In this document: one piece after another, positions 16,696 through 24,945 of the stretch
How the letters are laid out: each line of letters opens with the position of its first letter
Numbering within the stretch: the first letter of the stretch is position 1
NCBI GenBank assembly: GCA_019313505.1
Contig: JAFDBA010000013.1
Span: forward strand, 1-30,162
Source: Deltaproteobacteria bacterium
GTDB lineage: Bacteria; Desulfobacterota; Desulfobacteria; Desulfobacterales; UBA11574
Direction: 5' to 3'
Length of the DNA: 30,162 bases
Notes under the pieces: generated by a model
Database searches by the model: none
What the model was told of the DNA's origin: nothing
Seen by the model: only the letters and a program-made list of their open reading frames with translations
Position numbers and translations under genes: made by a program

Positions 16696-18300
16696 ATGGC
16701 TGACAAACCAACCTATGAAGAGTTAGAACAAAGGGTTAAGGAATTGGAGAAAAAAACCCTTGAGCGCGAGGGAACAGAGGAGGCGCTGCGTGAGAGTGAG
16801 GAAAGATATCGTACAGTTTTGGAAGCAAATCCTGATCCAGTTGTTGTCTACGACATTGAGGGTAAGGTAATCTACTTTAATCCTGCTTTTACTCGTGTTT
16901 TCGGTTGGACTATAGAAGAACGTATTAGTAAGAAGATGGATGAATTCGTACCGGAAGAGAGCTGGGAGGAAACCAAGTTCATGATTGATAAGGTGCTGGC
17001 TGGAGAAAGCTTTTCTGGCATTGAAACTCGCCGATTCACCAAAGAAGGAAAGATTATTCCCATAAGTATAAGCGGAGCCATTTATAGGGACCCGGATAAC
17101 AAACCTATTGGCAGTGTCATTAATTTAAGAAATATCAGCGCACAAAAGACACTGGAAACCCAACTCCAACAAGCCCTAAAAATGGAATCAATCGGTACAC
17201 TGACCGGTGGCATCGCCCATGACTTTAACAACATCCTCGGAATCATTATAGGAAACACGGAATTGGCAATGGATGATGTACCTGAGTGGAATCCGGCTCA
17301 TTTCAATCTTAAAGAGATTAAAACAGCCAGTATTCGTGCCAAAGATATTGTAAGACAGCTACTCACTTTTAGTCGTAAGACAGATCAGGAACGAAAGCCG
17401 ATAAAAATTATCCAGACCATCAAAGACTCTCTCAAGTTTTTACGAGCAACGATTCCAACGAGTATTGATATTCGCCAGAATATTCGGGCTACAGACGATA
17501 CAGTTTTGACCGACCCGACCCAAATCCATCAGATCATGATGAATTTATGCACTAACGCTTCCCATGCCGTGGAAACCGGTGGAACCATTGAGGTTGGAAT
17601 AGAAAATATTGTTTTGGATGAAGATTCAGCTGTTCTTTACCCTGACTTAATCCCTGGCAACTATGTCAAAGTGACGGTAAGCGATACAGGTCAAGGAATA
17701 GCACCTGAAGCCACAGATCGAATCTTTGATCCATATTTTACAACCAAAGAAGTGGGTAAAGGCACAGGCATGGGATTGTCGGTGGTACACGGTATAGTCA
17801 AAAGCCATGGAGGTGCGATTATCGTGGAGAGCGAGCTCGGAAAAGGGACCACATTTAGCGTGTTTTTCCCTGTAATTGAAAAACAAGTAGATTCAGAGAT
17901 TGAAATTGATGAAAAACTTCCTACCGGAAATGAACGAATACTGTTTGTCGATGATGAAGAATCAATGGTTTATGTCGGTCGGTATAGACTGGAGCGTTTG
18001 GGATATCAGGTTGAAGCCCAAACGAGTCCTGTCCAGGCCCTAAAATTATTTCAGGCCAACCCGGATCAATTTGATCTGTTGATTACCGACATGGCCATGC
18101 CCCGGATGACCGGCGACATGCTGGTAAAAGAGATCCTGAAGATTCGTCCTGATATGCCGACCATTCTGTGCACCGGCTTTAGTGAAAAGATAGATGAAGA
18201 AAGATCGAAGAAATTAGGTATTTCAGCCTACATTGTAAAACCTTTCGATAGGCGTGATTTGGCTAAACTGGTTCGAAAAGTGCTGAATCAGGAAGAGTGA
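16696..18300 (+). CDS. PAS hybrid histidine kinase with C-terminal receiver
   Basis: A 534-residue soluble sensor kinase. Residues 6-37 form a coiled coil. The PAS domain is at 35-150 (SEERYRTVLEANPDPVVVYD). The HisKA box has phospho-accepting H175 in GGIAHDFNNILG. The HATPase domain covers 270-395, with the N box MMNLCTNASHA, the G1 box VSDTGQGI, and GKGTGMGLSVVHGIVKSHGG. The receiver covers 413-534 with D419/D420 and phosphoacceptor D465 (LLITDMAMP). There is no membrane segment, so it senses a cytoplasmic signal. The ATG has GGAGGA upstream (16682-16687). It is followed after 6 bp by the start of a truncated response regulator, which may have been its original partner. Confidence 0.93.
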   Translation: MADKPTYEELEQRVKELEKKTLEREGTEEALRESEERYRTVLEANPDPVVVYDIEGKVIYFNPAFTRVFGWTIEERISKKMDEFVPEESWEETKFMIDKVLAGESFSGIETRRFTKEGKIIPISISGAIYRDPDNKPIGSVINLRNISAQKTLETQLQQALKMESIGTLTGGIAHDFNNILGIIIGNTELAMDDVPEWNPAHFNLKEIKTASIRAKDIVRQLLTFSRKTDQERKPIKIIQTIKDSLKFLRATIPTSIDIRQNIRATDDTVLTDPTQIHQIMMNLCTNASHAVETGGTIEVGIENIVLDEDSAVLYPDLIPGNYVKVTVSDTGQGIAPEATDRIFDPYFTTKEVGKGTGMGLSVVHGIVKSHGGAIIVESELGKGTTFSVFFPVIEKQVDSEIEIDEKLPTGNERILFVDDEESMVYVGRYRLERLGYQVEAQTSPVQALKLFQANPDQFDLLITDMAMPRMTGDMLVKEILKIRPDMPTILCTGFSEKIDEERSKKLGISAYIVKPFDRRDLAKLVRKVLNQEE

Positions 18301-18306
18301 CAAACT

Positions 18307-18441
18307 ATGGCTCGCATTCTTATCATAGACGATTATCAAGTAATGTGCCTTGATACTAAAATGGAGGCCTCAGTAATGAAGTTTTCAAAAAAACTTTCAA
18401 TTACCATTTTTTTCTCCGAATACTACTCCAAAATCGTGTAA
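18307..18441 (+). pseudogene. Truncated response regulator N-terminus
   Basis: The frame starts MARILIIDDYQVMC, the usual first strand and acidic pocket of a receiver domain, then degenerates and stops after 44 codons. The phosphoacceptor Asp and effector parts are missing. The start lies 6 bp after the hybrid kinase stop, so this was probably the kinase's cognate regulator, cut by a deletion. Only the first 15-18 codons are recognisable. Confidence 0.6.
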
Positions 18442-18671
18442 TACTTGTCAAACGATGACATTTTTTCTGACAAATATTGTCAAACACGTTTGGTACGCAA
18501 GCCACTGGTTTTAAGTTAAGTATTTGAAATCAAATCGTTCTCTTCTTTTTCGAGATGGCATCTCAAATTTTGCATGATTTTTGCATGATAAAATGCATAG
18601 AAATTATTTTTTTTACTCAAATTAATACGGATTAACCTTAAAACAGTATACCAATATTGGGTAAATCTACT
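18442..18671. other. Gene-free leader upstream of the riboswitch
   Basis: No coding content on either strand. It holds short repeats: TTGTCAAAC twice (about 18446 and 18478), and TTTTGCATGA-type units (about 18566-18600). The promoter for the riboswitch transcript must lie here or just after it, but I see no convincing -35/-10 pair. Confidence 0.5.
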
Positions 18672-18756
18672 TAGTGAAAGGGCAAACTCGCTGAAAAGCG
18701 GGGACGCAAAACCACGGGTCTAAGGCTTAAAAGCTACGACAGCCGGGTTGCCAAAT
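18672..18756 (+). promoter_or_regulatory. GEMM-I cyclic di-GMP riboswitch aptamer
   Basis: The conserved GEMM-I core is present in order: AAAGGGCAAAC (18677-18687), the P2 hairpin CGCT-GAAA-AGCG (a GNRA tetraloop), GGGACGCAAAACC (18700-18712), the tetraloop-receptor segment GGGTCTAAGG, and the closing GCCGGGTTGCC (18742-18752). These match the Vc2-type aptamer. The base equivalent to G20 (third G of AGGGCAAA) is G, the form that binds c-di-GMP, rather than A as in cGAMP-selective variants. It lies 110 nt before a secreted PKD-type protein gene. Recognition is by motif, without a covariance-model search. Confidence 0.92.
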
Positions 18757-18812
18757 ACGTGTAGAACTCCTCACGTTCGAAACAACAGGCATTTTGCCTT
18801 GAACCGTTAAAC

Positions 18813-18861
18813 GGCGCCTTTCTCTTTAAGAAGTTATCCAATGCAAAGAGAAAGAGGCGCC
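18813..18861 (+). promoter_or_regulatory. Ribosome-binding-site sequestering hairpin (riboswitch expression platform)
   Basis: GGCGCCTTTCTCTTT (18813-18827) pairs over 15 bp with AAAGAGAAA...GGCGCC (18845-18853 and 18856-18861), with a 2-nt bulge and a 17-nt loop. The 3' arm carries the only Shine-Dalgarno sequence (AAGAGG, 18852-18857) of the ATG at 18866. No U-run follows, so the hairpin acts on translation, not termination. How ligand binding changes it cannot be read directly; an alternative pairing partner may lie in 18757-18812. Confidence 0.7.
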
Positions 18862-18865
18862 TGCT

Positions 18866-20347
18866 ATGGTTAGAAATTTAAGTAAATATCGATTCAACTA
18901 TTCTTTTCTTTTTTGGTTTATTCTCTTAACGCTAAACTTCCTATTTTTCTTTATACTCGATGCTTCAGCAGCAACCCAGGTCTCGCTGGAATGGGCTCCG
19001 AACAGTGAAACGGACTTGGCCGGCTACAGAGTTTTTTGTAGTGAGCAAAGCCAATCTTACGATTATGCAAATCCATCCTGGGAAGGAACAGACACATATT
19101 GCACAATTTACGATTTGGATGAAACCAAGACATATTGTTTCGTGACAAAAGCATTCGATACCAAAGGGTTTGAAAGCGGAGACTCCAACGAGGTATGTCA
19201 TATGCCGACAGTAGTACCTGACAATCAGCCACCGATTGCAAATGCCGGCTCGAACCAGACTGTTAATGAAGGACAGCTCGTCAACCTGAACGGATCTAAT
19301 TCCACAGACCCGGATGATGGCATTGCATCTTATCATTGGGTGCAAATAGGCGAACCCACGGTAACCCTTTCTGATCCCAATGGACAGCAGTCCACTTTTA
19401 CAGCCCCTGACGTTGGCTCAGAGGGCGCTTCTTTGAGCTTTGAATTAACTGTTGTTGATTATAGTGGACTTGAAAGCAGGGATTCGTGTATTACCAATGT
19501 TACCTGGCAGAATGAACCGCCCGTGGCTAATGCCGGCCCTGATCAGACTGTGAATGAGGCAGTTGTTGTTACTCTCGATGGATCTTCTTCTTTAGATATT
19601 GATAATGGCATTACCTCTTACCTGTGGACCCAAATCGGAGTTCCTACGGTTACCCTTTCAAATCCAGCGTCATCCCAGCCCACTTTTACAGCACCGAACG
19701 TTGAAAAGGATGGTGCTTCCCTTAACTTTAATCTTACAGTAACCGATACCGGCGGGATGCCAAGCACTGACTCATGTATTGTCAATATCAGCTGGGAAAA
19801 CAAACCACCGATTGCAGTTGTTGCTCCAGACTATGTGGAGACTACAGAAGAAACTTTAGTTTCATTGGATGGGGCAGCCTCAGTGGATCCTGATGGTGGT
19901 ATTGCTTCACATCTTTGGACCCAGGTTGAAGGAGACCCTGTCTCCCTTTCTGATCCCACATCAGCCGTAACTACTTTTACTGCGCCGAAGACAGATCAGT
20001 ATGGGGAGAATCTCAAATTCAAATTGACGGTAAAAGACTTTGGAGGGCTTCAAGATACAGCCGATAGTTCTGTTTACGTCAGTCAAAACGAACTTCAGAA
20101 TGATCCACCTTCTGCTGTTTTCAATGTTGTCGTCTCTAAAAAAGTGGCTTCATTTACCGATAACAGCAGCGACACAGATGGTACAATTGTTTCCTGGTTC
20201 TGGAGTTTTGATGACGGCAAGACCAGCACTGAGCGAAATCCCGTACATAGATATGTCAAGTTCAGGAATTACTTAGTTACCCTCACTGTTACCGATGATA
20301 AGGGGACAAGCAATTCTACATCGAAAAGTGTAACCGTTACGAAATAA
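18866..20347 (+). CDS. Secreted Fn3/PKD-repeat protein under c-di-GMP riboswitch control
   Basis: A 493-residue exported protein. Residues 14-37 form a hydrophobic signal segment ending DASA-A. Residues 38-115 look like a fibronectin type III domain (VSLEWAPNSETDLAGYRVF). Three homologous PKD/REJ-like domains follow at about 125-215, 218-310 and 313-408. Each has NAG(S/P)(N/D)QTVNE or its equivalent, DGG/NGI-(A/T)S-(Y/H)-WTQ, and LS-P-S-TFTAP. The last domain, at 412-493, is a classical PKD (VSWFWSFDDGKTS, then NPVHRY). Such beta-sandwich arrays occur in adhesins and matrix proteins. There is no C-terminal anchor or sorting signal. The riboswitch and hairpin upstream suggest that expression follows c-di-GMP, as expected for a biofilm factor. 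Adhesion is inferred. Confidence 0.88.
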   Translation: MVRNLSKYRFNYSFLFWFILLTLNFLFFFILDASAATQVSLEWAPNSETDLAGYRVFCSEQSQSYDYANPSWEGTDTYCTIYDLDETKTYCFVTKAFDTKGFESGDSNEVCHMPTVVPDNQPPIANAGSNQTVNEGQLVNLNGSNSTDPDDGIASYHWVQIGEPTVTLSDPNGQQSTFTAPDVGSEGASLSFELTVVDYSGLESRDSCITNVTWQNEPPVANAGPDQTVNEAVVVTLDGSSSLDIDNGITSYLWTQIGVPTVTLSNPASSQPTFTAPNVEKDGASLNFNLTVTDTGGMPSTDSCIVNISWENKPPIAVVAPDYVETTEETLVSLDGAASVDPDGGIASHLWTQVEGDPVSLSDPTSAVTTFTAPKTDQYGENLKFKLTVKDFGGLQDTADSSVYVSQNELQNDPPSAVFNVVVSKKVASFTDNSSDTDGTIVSWFWSFDDGKTSTERNPVHRYVKFRNYLVTLTVTDDKGTSNSTSKSVTVTK

Positions 20348-20409
20348 AAAGTAATAAAGAAATATCAAGAGGACTTCCTTGTGTGATAAGCAAGGATACG
20401 ATTGCGCCT

Positions 20410-20446
20410 GCCGTCTGCCCCGTTTTCCGAGGCAGACGGCTATTTT
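20410..20446 (+). terminator. Rho-independent terminator of the PKD gene
   Basis: A perfect 10-bp GC-rich stem, GCCGTCTGCC (20410-20419) with GGCAGACGGC (20431-20440), an 11-nt loop and the tail TATTTT. It lies between the PKD gene and the convergent vWA operon. Confidence 0.88.
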
Positions 20447-20475
20447 AATTTGTGCTTGTTGCTGTTCTTGGATTA

Positions 20476-20778
20476 TTATTTCAACAGGAACGTAATCAAA
20501 ACAATGCTATTTTTTCCTTCTTTTGATACCGGGAAGCGCAGCTTTTTAAGTTCCTGAAGCATGCAACGTTTAAACTCGTTCTTTTTCTTTATGCCTTTAT
20601 CCGGATGAACTTTGGTGACGCCACCGGCAGAATCAATAAACATTTTGAATACAACCTTTCCTTTTAAGCCAGGTTGTTTTCCTAACGCCTGCCTGTAACA
20701 GATGTTGAATGAGGGCGATAATTTCTCCCAGTTCAATGTAGTTCTTATCACGGGCAGAGGCATCAGTTTCCGATTCAC
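20476..20778 (-). pseudogene. AgmX/TonB-like C-terminal domain, out of frame with the VIT-vWA gene
   Basis: A 100-residue frame opening at GTG 20778. Residues 12-100 read as an AgmX/TonB-like C-terminal domain: LSPSFNICYRQALGKQPGLKGKVVFKMFID, a Gly-Gly-Val turn, and CMLQELKKLRFP. Such domains normally form the end of a membrane or secreted protein. Here there is no signal peptide and no good ribosome binding site; GAGG is about 12 nt from the GTG. It overlaps the end of the vWA frame by 146 bp and is displaced by one base. The simplest reading is a frameshift separating the C-terminal domain from the 721-residue protein. A separate translationally coupled gene is less likely. Confidence 0.55.
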
Positions 20779-22798
20779 ATGTCAAACGGTCCTCTTTTTT
20801 ATGTTCAAGGCTTTCTTCCATTACCTTGCCTTTCAGTCCGAATAGAGAAGGGGCTGCTGAAAAGGAGGAGACTGATTTTCTGACAAAAGAGCCATTTCCT
20901 CCCACTGCATAGTCGGAAACACCCTGGGGTAATGGGAGAGGTTGTTTGATTGTTACAGCCTGTCCGTCCCGGAGGCGAATCTTGGTGTCCACGGCAACAA
21001 ATGAGGTATATGCGGTTAACAGGTTATAGGTTAGCCCCAGGCTGGTTACCTCCTTGATCCGTTCATCCTTTTTGTTGAGTCTGTTGTAGTCGGATAAAAG
21101 GGCGATCCGGTGCCGTGCCCACAGGTAACGCAGGGCGGAGTTCTTTTTCAAAGATTTTATCCCGGAGACATGGACCTTTTTCGAAAAAGGGTGATCTCCT
21201 GTGAAACCTTGTAAAGAGATGATGCCCCTGGGCTTGCCCCGCCATTTGCCGAACACAATCACGGGCCGGTCAGCCAGTACGTCGGGAATACCGGGAGGTT
21301 CCACATCATAAGTTTTAAACCGGCCGAAGTCGACCTTGATTCCCGTTAGCACGGGAGACGCAATGAGCTTCCTGAATTTTTCTGCTTTTTCGGGTGCTTG
21401 TTCAGGTTTTGTAATTACAAAGGGTTCCCCCATTCCCACCCTTGCCATACCTTCAATCAGATGGCGGTTGACGCTTGATCCGATTCCGAATGTAAACATA
21501 TTTGCCCGGCCGAGATTGTTACGGATAAGGTCAAAAGCTTCCTCTTCAACCGAGACATAACCATCGGTGGCAATAACAATACTTCGGGAATATCCTTCGG
21601 TTTTTGGCAGGGAAAGCGCTCTTTTAAGTGCCGGTAACAGCCTGGTTCCACCGCCGCCGCGCTGTCGTTCAATGGTGTTTATGGCACGCATGATGTTTTG
21701 CGGAGTGGCGGGCAAGGATTGTTCCGACATCAGGTGGGAGCTACCGGCAAACAGCAGCACATTGAATCTGTCCGCTGAACCAAGGTTGCCGATTAAGTCT
21801 TTAAGAAGTTTTTTGGATATATTCAGTGGGAAACCGTGCATTGATCCTGACACATCAACGATGAATATATACTCGCGAGGAGGGATCTGGCTTTTGACAA
21901 CCTTTTTGGGAGGTTGCACCATGAGCAGAAAAAAGTTCTCATCCTTTCCCTCAAAAAGAAGGAGCCCTGTTTCAATCTTGTCGCCGGCTAATCGATATTT
22001 CAAAATAAAATCACGGTTGCCGCCACGTTTTTCGGATTGGTCAAGATTAACTGTGGCAAAAGCAGGCCCATTGTAATGGATGCCGGTCTTGTGTGACGTG
22101 CAAGTGATATCTTGAATCGGGAGACCCGCTGCAATATCCACGGTAATATTAAAGGTATAGGTCGGGGGTACTCCCTGGTGGAGATACGGATTTGCCGTCC
22201 ATGTACCAGACGAACCGGCTTTGTCAGCCTGTCGGTCCACGTAGCGGGGTCCGACAACCGTGGGATAAACGAATTCGTAAACAGTATCCGTGGGAATTAG
22301 CAGCTCGGTATATTTTAGTTCAACTTTAATGACGTCAGAAGGCAAAATGTTGGCCACATTCATCTGAAAAACATTAGGCCTGTGTTGTTCCAGAAGAGAT
22401 GCACTCTTTCCCGCCTGTTTTGCCTGATTGTATTCCTGACGTGCCTGTTCACGCTTCCGTATCTTTGCCGTGATGGTACGCTCTCCGATGGTCATTTTCA
22501 TCCCGTAAACAGCCGCCCTTGTGGATGCCGGAAAGACGTAGATGGCTTCCAACGGCTTATCGCCTTCATTTTTATAGACCTGTGTTACTTTGACGTCGGC
22601 AATGACCCCTGAAATATTTACTTGAGCCCATGTGGATTTCAGGGGGAGCCGGTCCACGTCGGGATCATGGCTCTTTACCAGGAAATATGGGGATAATGTT
22701 TTGTCTGCATCCCTTTCCGGCTGTGCATACGAAGAGTTTGCCGCGATTATAATTAGAGCCGGAATCAGTACTGCAAAAATTCTTTTCTTGTGTGTCAT
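20633..22798 (-). CDS. Secreted VIT-domain and vWA-domain protein
   Basis: A 721-residue exported protein with a signal peptide (ALIIIAANSSYA, residues about 14-25). The VIT domain is at about 38-170 (STWAQVNISGVIADVKVTQVYKNEG, then EAIYVFP). The vWA domain is at about 310-480 with an intact MIDAS motif DVSGSMHG, and TDGYV downstream. The next region (500-640) ends with the RYLWARHRIALLSDY motif typical of VIT-vWA proteins. AAGGAGG (22807-22813) lies 8 nt before the ATG. The last 48 residues are probably out of frame: an AgmX-like domain continues in another frame from about 20778. It is third in line after the sigma and anti-sigma genes, so it is likely part of their output. It resembles the marine sortase-target type proteins, but no sortase is here. 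Confidence 0.85.
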   Translation of the reverse strand: MTHKKRIFAVLIPALIIIAANSSYAQPERDADKTLSPYFLVKSHDPDVDRLPLKSTWAQVNISGVIADVKVTQVYKNEGDKPLEAIYVFPASTRAAVYGMKMTIGERTITAKIRKREQARQEYNQAKQAGKSASLLEQHRPNVFQMNVANILPSDVIKVELKYTELLIPTDTVYEFVYPTVVGPRYVDRQADKAGSSGTWTANPYLHQGVPPTYTFNITVDIAAGLPIQDITCTSHKTGIHYNGPAFATVNLDQSEKRGGNRDFILKYRLAGDKIETGLLLFEGKDENFFLLMVQPPKKVVKSQIPPREYIFIVDVSGSMHGFPLNISKKLLKDLIGNLGSADRFNVLLFAGSSHLMSEQSLPATPQNIMRAINTIERQRGGGGTRLLPALKRALSLPKTEGYSRSIVIATDGYVSVEEEAFDLIRNNLGRANMFTFGIGSSVNRHLIEGMARVGMGEPFVITKPEQAPEKAEKFRKLIASPVLTGIKVDFGRFKTYDVEPPGIPDVLADRPVIVFGKWRGKPRGIISLQGFTGDHPFSKKVHVSGIKSLKKNSALRYLWARHRIALLSDYNRLNKKDERIKEVTSLGLTYNLLTAYTSFVAVDTKIRLRDGQAVTIKQPLPLPQGVSDYAVGGNGSFVRKSVSSFSAAPSLFGLKGKVMEESLEHKKEDRLTCESETDASARDKNYIELGEIIALIQHLLQAGVRKTTWLKRKGCIQNVY

Positions 22799-22844
22799 TG
22801 TTATAACCTCCTTGTTTAAGGGTTCAAAAGTTCAAGGTTGTTTT

Positions 22845-23027
22845 AAAAGATGAACATCGAACGTCGAACATCAAACGTTGAACATCGAATAATGATGTCG
22901 CTCCGCTCCGCAATTTGGTTTCATTTGTTTTTAAATATCCAATGTCAAACCTTGAATGACTATTTCTTGTTTTTGTTTTTCATTCAACATTCGATGTTGG
23001 ACGTTCGATGTTCGATGTTCATCTTTT
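22845..23027. repeat. 183-bp element with inverted heptamer arms
   Basis: The left arm AAAAGATGAACATCGAACGTCGAACATC (22845-22872, with further units to 22896) is mirrored by the right arm ending GGACGTTCGATGTTCGATGTTCATCTTTT (to 23027). Both are built from the 7-bp-spaced unit GTTCGAT/ATCGAAC. A further GTTCGATGTTCATCTTTTT copy lies at 23034-23051. The interior has no coding content. The same family occurs at 12459-12518. Confidence 0.85.
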
Positions 23028-23063
23028 AATACGTTCGATGTTCATCTTTTTCAGTAAACATTT

Positions 23064-23122
23064 GGGTTCAAAGGTTCAAAGGTTCCTTAACCCCAAACCC
23101 AGAACGCTGAACCTTTAAACCC
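23064..23122. repeat. Inverted repeat of GGTTCAA-type units
   Basis: GGGTTCAAAGGTTCAAAGGTTCC (23064-23086) faces AACCCAGAACGCTGAACCTTTAAACCC (to 23122). A half copy (GGGTTCAAAAGTTCAAGGTT) is at 22820-22839. The unit length is again 7 bp. Together with the neighbouring element it fills the gap between the vWA and anti-sigma genes. Confidence 0.7.
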
Positions 23123-23175
23123 TTAGACAAGGAGGATGAGAAAAAGTTCCAAAAATAAAATTGCTAAAAGGGATT

Positions 23176-24207
23176 TTATAAAGATATGAACCTGATACGA
23201 ACCTGAATCGTTTTCGGATCTTTGTCAGCAAGGTCGGGGGGAGGGTTTTGGAATGCGGCCAGGCCGGTTAATTCTTCGCAAAAAGATTCGTAGCTTTTGG
23301 CTGGGATTTCTGCAAAAATCGATTTTAATTGTTCTGTCTGTCTGTCATATTCTACGGTCAAAACTTTGCCTTGTACAAGATCAATAATATGTTTCATCCG
23401 GGAAAGGAGGTTGTTAGCATGGTCTTTTTCCCCGGCGTCAATTTTTCTTCCAAAAGAATCTATGTCGCCCCTCTTTTTTTCAGTCGTGCTTTCGTCGCTT
23501 TCAAGGAGTGGAGCCGCTTGCATGGCAATACCCGGCTCATAAAAACCTCCGATAACGCCTGTTTTGAGCACAAGGGCAAGTTCTATGGGTTGACCTTTTC
23601 CGGCATCTTGTTTGGACTCTGTTTTTGCCATAAATGAGGAAGACGGTCCAGATTCCCTTTGGATTGATGGTTTAACGGCTTTTGACTTGGATCTTCGGGC
23701 TAACATGACATGTTCGCTGTTCGTTAGCTTTCCAGGAGATTCTTCAAGAACAGGTTCCGGACTTTCGGTTTCCTTTTTAAATGTCGATTTTATACGATCC
23801 TCTTTTGATTTATCGGCCAGTCTTTGGGATTTGGCAGCTTTAGGGATTTGCATCATCTGAATTTTCGGCTGCTGAATGTTTACAACCAAAACAACAAGAA
23901 TAGCAACTGTTGCAGTCGCTGCCAGTTCCAGGGGGATCTTAATATGGAAGGGCACAAACAACTTGCGAACTATCTTGTTAAAACTAAAGCGAGGCTCCAT
24001 ACGTTCATGGATTTTTTCAAGGAAGTCCGCCGGAGGCTTAACCTGATCCATAGAGCCCAGTTCTTTGGCTATCGCATTTAATGAGGAGAGTTCTTGTTTG
24101 CAGTTCTTGCAGGTTAAAATATGCTTTTCAACCGCTTCTTTGGCTTTTGAATCTAAAGTGCCATCTATGTATTCGGATAAAAGCTCTATAATGGCGGCAC
24201 ATTCCAT
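23176..24207 (-). CDS. Zinc-finger anti-sigma factor
   Basis: A 343-residue membrane anti-sigma factor. The N-terminus is a zinc-binding anti-sigma (ZAS) domain with H-x3-C-x2-C (HILTCKNC, about residues 29-36) and the MECAAIIELLSEYIDG start. A single transmembrane segment (about 95-115, LAATATVAILVVLVVNI) anchors it. The periplasmic part (120-343) has a Ser/Lys-rich linker and a C-terminal domain (IELALVLKTG, then ending VRIRFISL) that I do not recognise. AAGGA (about 24216-24220) supports the ATG at 24207 over the upstream ATG at 24243. The cytoplasmic ZAS domain should bind the sigma factor encoded immediately upstream, holding it inactive until a periplasmic signal arrives. Confidence 0.88.
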   Translation of the reverse strand: MECAAIIELLSEYIDGTLDSKAKEAVEKHILTCKNCKQELSSLNAIAKELGSMDQVKPPADFLEKIHERMEPRFSFNKIVRKLFVPFHIKIPLELAATATVAILVVLVVNIQQPKIQMMQIPKAAKSQRLADKSKEDRIKSTFKKETESPEPVLEESPGKLTNSEHVMLARRSKSKAVKPSIQRESGPSSSFMAKTESKQDAGKGQPIELALVLKTGVIGGFYEPGIAMQAAPLLESDESTTEKKRGDIDSFGRKIDAGEKDHANNLLSRMKHIIDLVQGKVLTVEYDRQTEQLKSIFAEIPAKSYESFCEELTGLAAFQNPPPDLADKDPKTIQVRIRFISL

Positions 24208-24308
24208 ATTTATATCCTTTCTTTTTTGGACACAGATGGACACAGATTGTCATGATTCTTAAATTGCAAAATAACAATATTATCTGTGTATACCTGCCCG
24301 CTTGTGCC

Positions 24309-24941
24309 TCACATGGCAGGCGGGTCTGCGAAAATCTGCGTCCTATTTAACTTGTTTCTAAGTTCCAGCCTTGCTCTTGCGAGTCTTGACTTGACGGTTC
24401 CGAGGTTCAAGCCGGTTATATCTGAAATCTCCTGATAAGACAGCCCCTGGATGTCACGCAGCACAATAACCCTGTTTTGCTCTTGGGGCAGTGCATTGAT
24501 GGCTTTTTGGATCATCATTAACCTTTCTTTTTTTTCAAGTTCATTAGCGGGAGATGGGGAATTGTTCTGTATTTTATAGGAAAGGCTACCATCTTCTGAA
24601 CTTTCCGGATTTTCAAGGGGGACAGTCTTTTTTTTCCACCTGTACGCTGATGATTTAAGCCTGTTTTTGCAAGTGTTGATTGCAATTCGATAAAGCCATG
24701 TTGAAAATGATGATTCGGACCTGAACTTCTTTATAGATTTAAAGACTTTTATGAATATCTCCTGGGAGCAGTCATTGGCTTCCTGGTAATCCCCCAGAAA
24801 CCAGTAGACCATGTTAAACAATTTATCCTTGTGTTTGACAACCATCTGGTCAAATGCAGCCATATCACCGGCCTGAATAGCCCTGACAAGCGCTGCATCC
24901 TGGTCAGATGAACCGACCGGTTTTTTTATCTCTTTATCCAT
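24309..24941 (-). CDS. ECF-type RNA polymerase sigma factor
   Basis: A 210-residue sigma-70 family group IV (ECF, RpoE-like) factor. Region 2 lies at about 28-95 (AFDQMVVKHKDKLFNMVYWFLGDYQEANDCSQEIFIKVFKSI, then FSTWLYRIAINTCKNRL). Region 4 lies at about 140-200 (ALPQEQNRVIVLRDIQGLSYQEISDITGLNLGTVKSRLARAR). There is no region 1 or 3. It is first in a sigma, anti-sigma, vWA series on the minus strand. I chose the ATG at 24941 because it starts at the expected transcription start of an ECF-type promoter; a TTG at 24953 would place the start inside the -10 box. Confidence 0.93.
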   Translation of the reverse strand: MDKEIKKPVGSSDQDAALVRAIQAGDMAAFDQMVVKHKDKLFNMVYWFLGDYQEANDCSQEIFIKVFKSIKKFRSESSFSTWLYRIAINTCKNRLKSSAYRWKKKTVPLENPESSEDGSLSYKIQNNSPSPANELEKKERLMMIQKAINALPQEQNRVIVLRDIQGLSYQEISDITGLNLGTVKSRLARARLELRNKLNRTQIFADPPAM

Positions 24942-24945
24942 TAAT

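Noticed and set aside
21567..22076. A 169-codon ORF on the plus strand, antisense to the vWA gene
   Set aside because: The minus strand carries an intact vWA domain with MIDAS motif over the same bases; this is a shadow frame.
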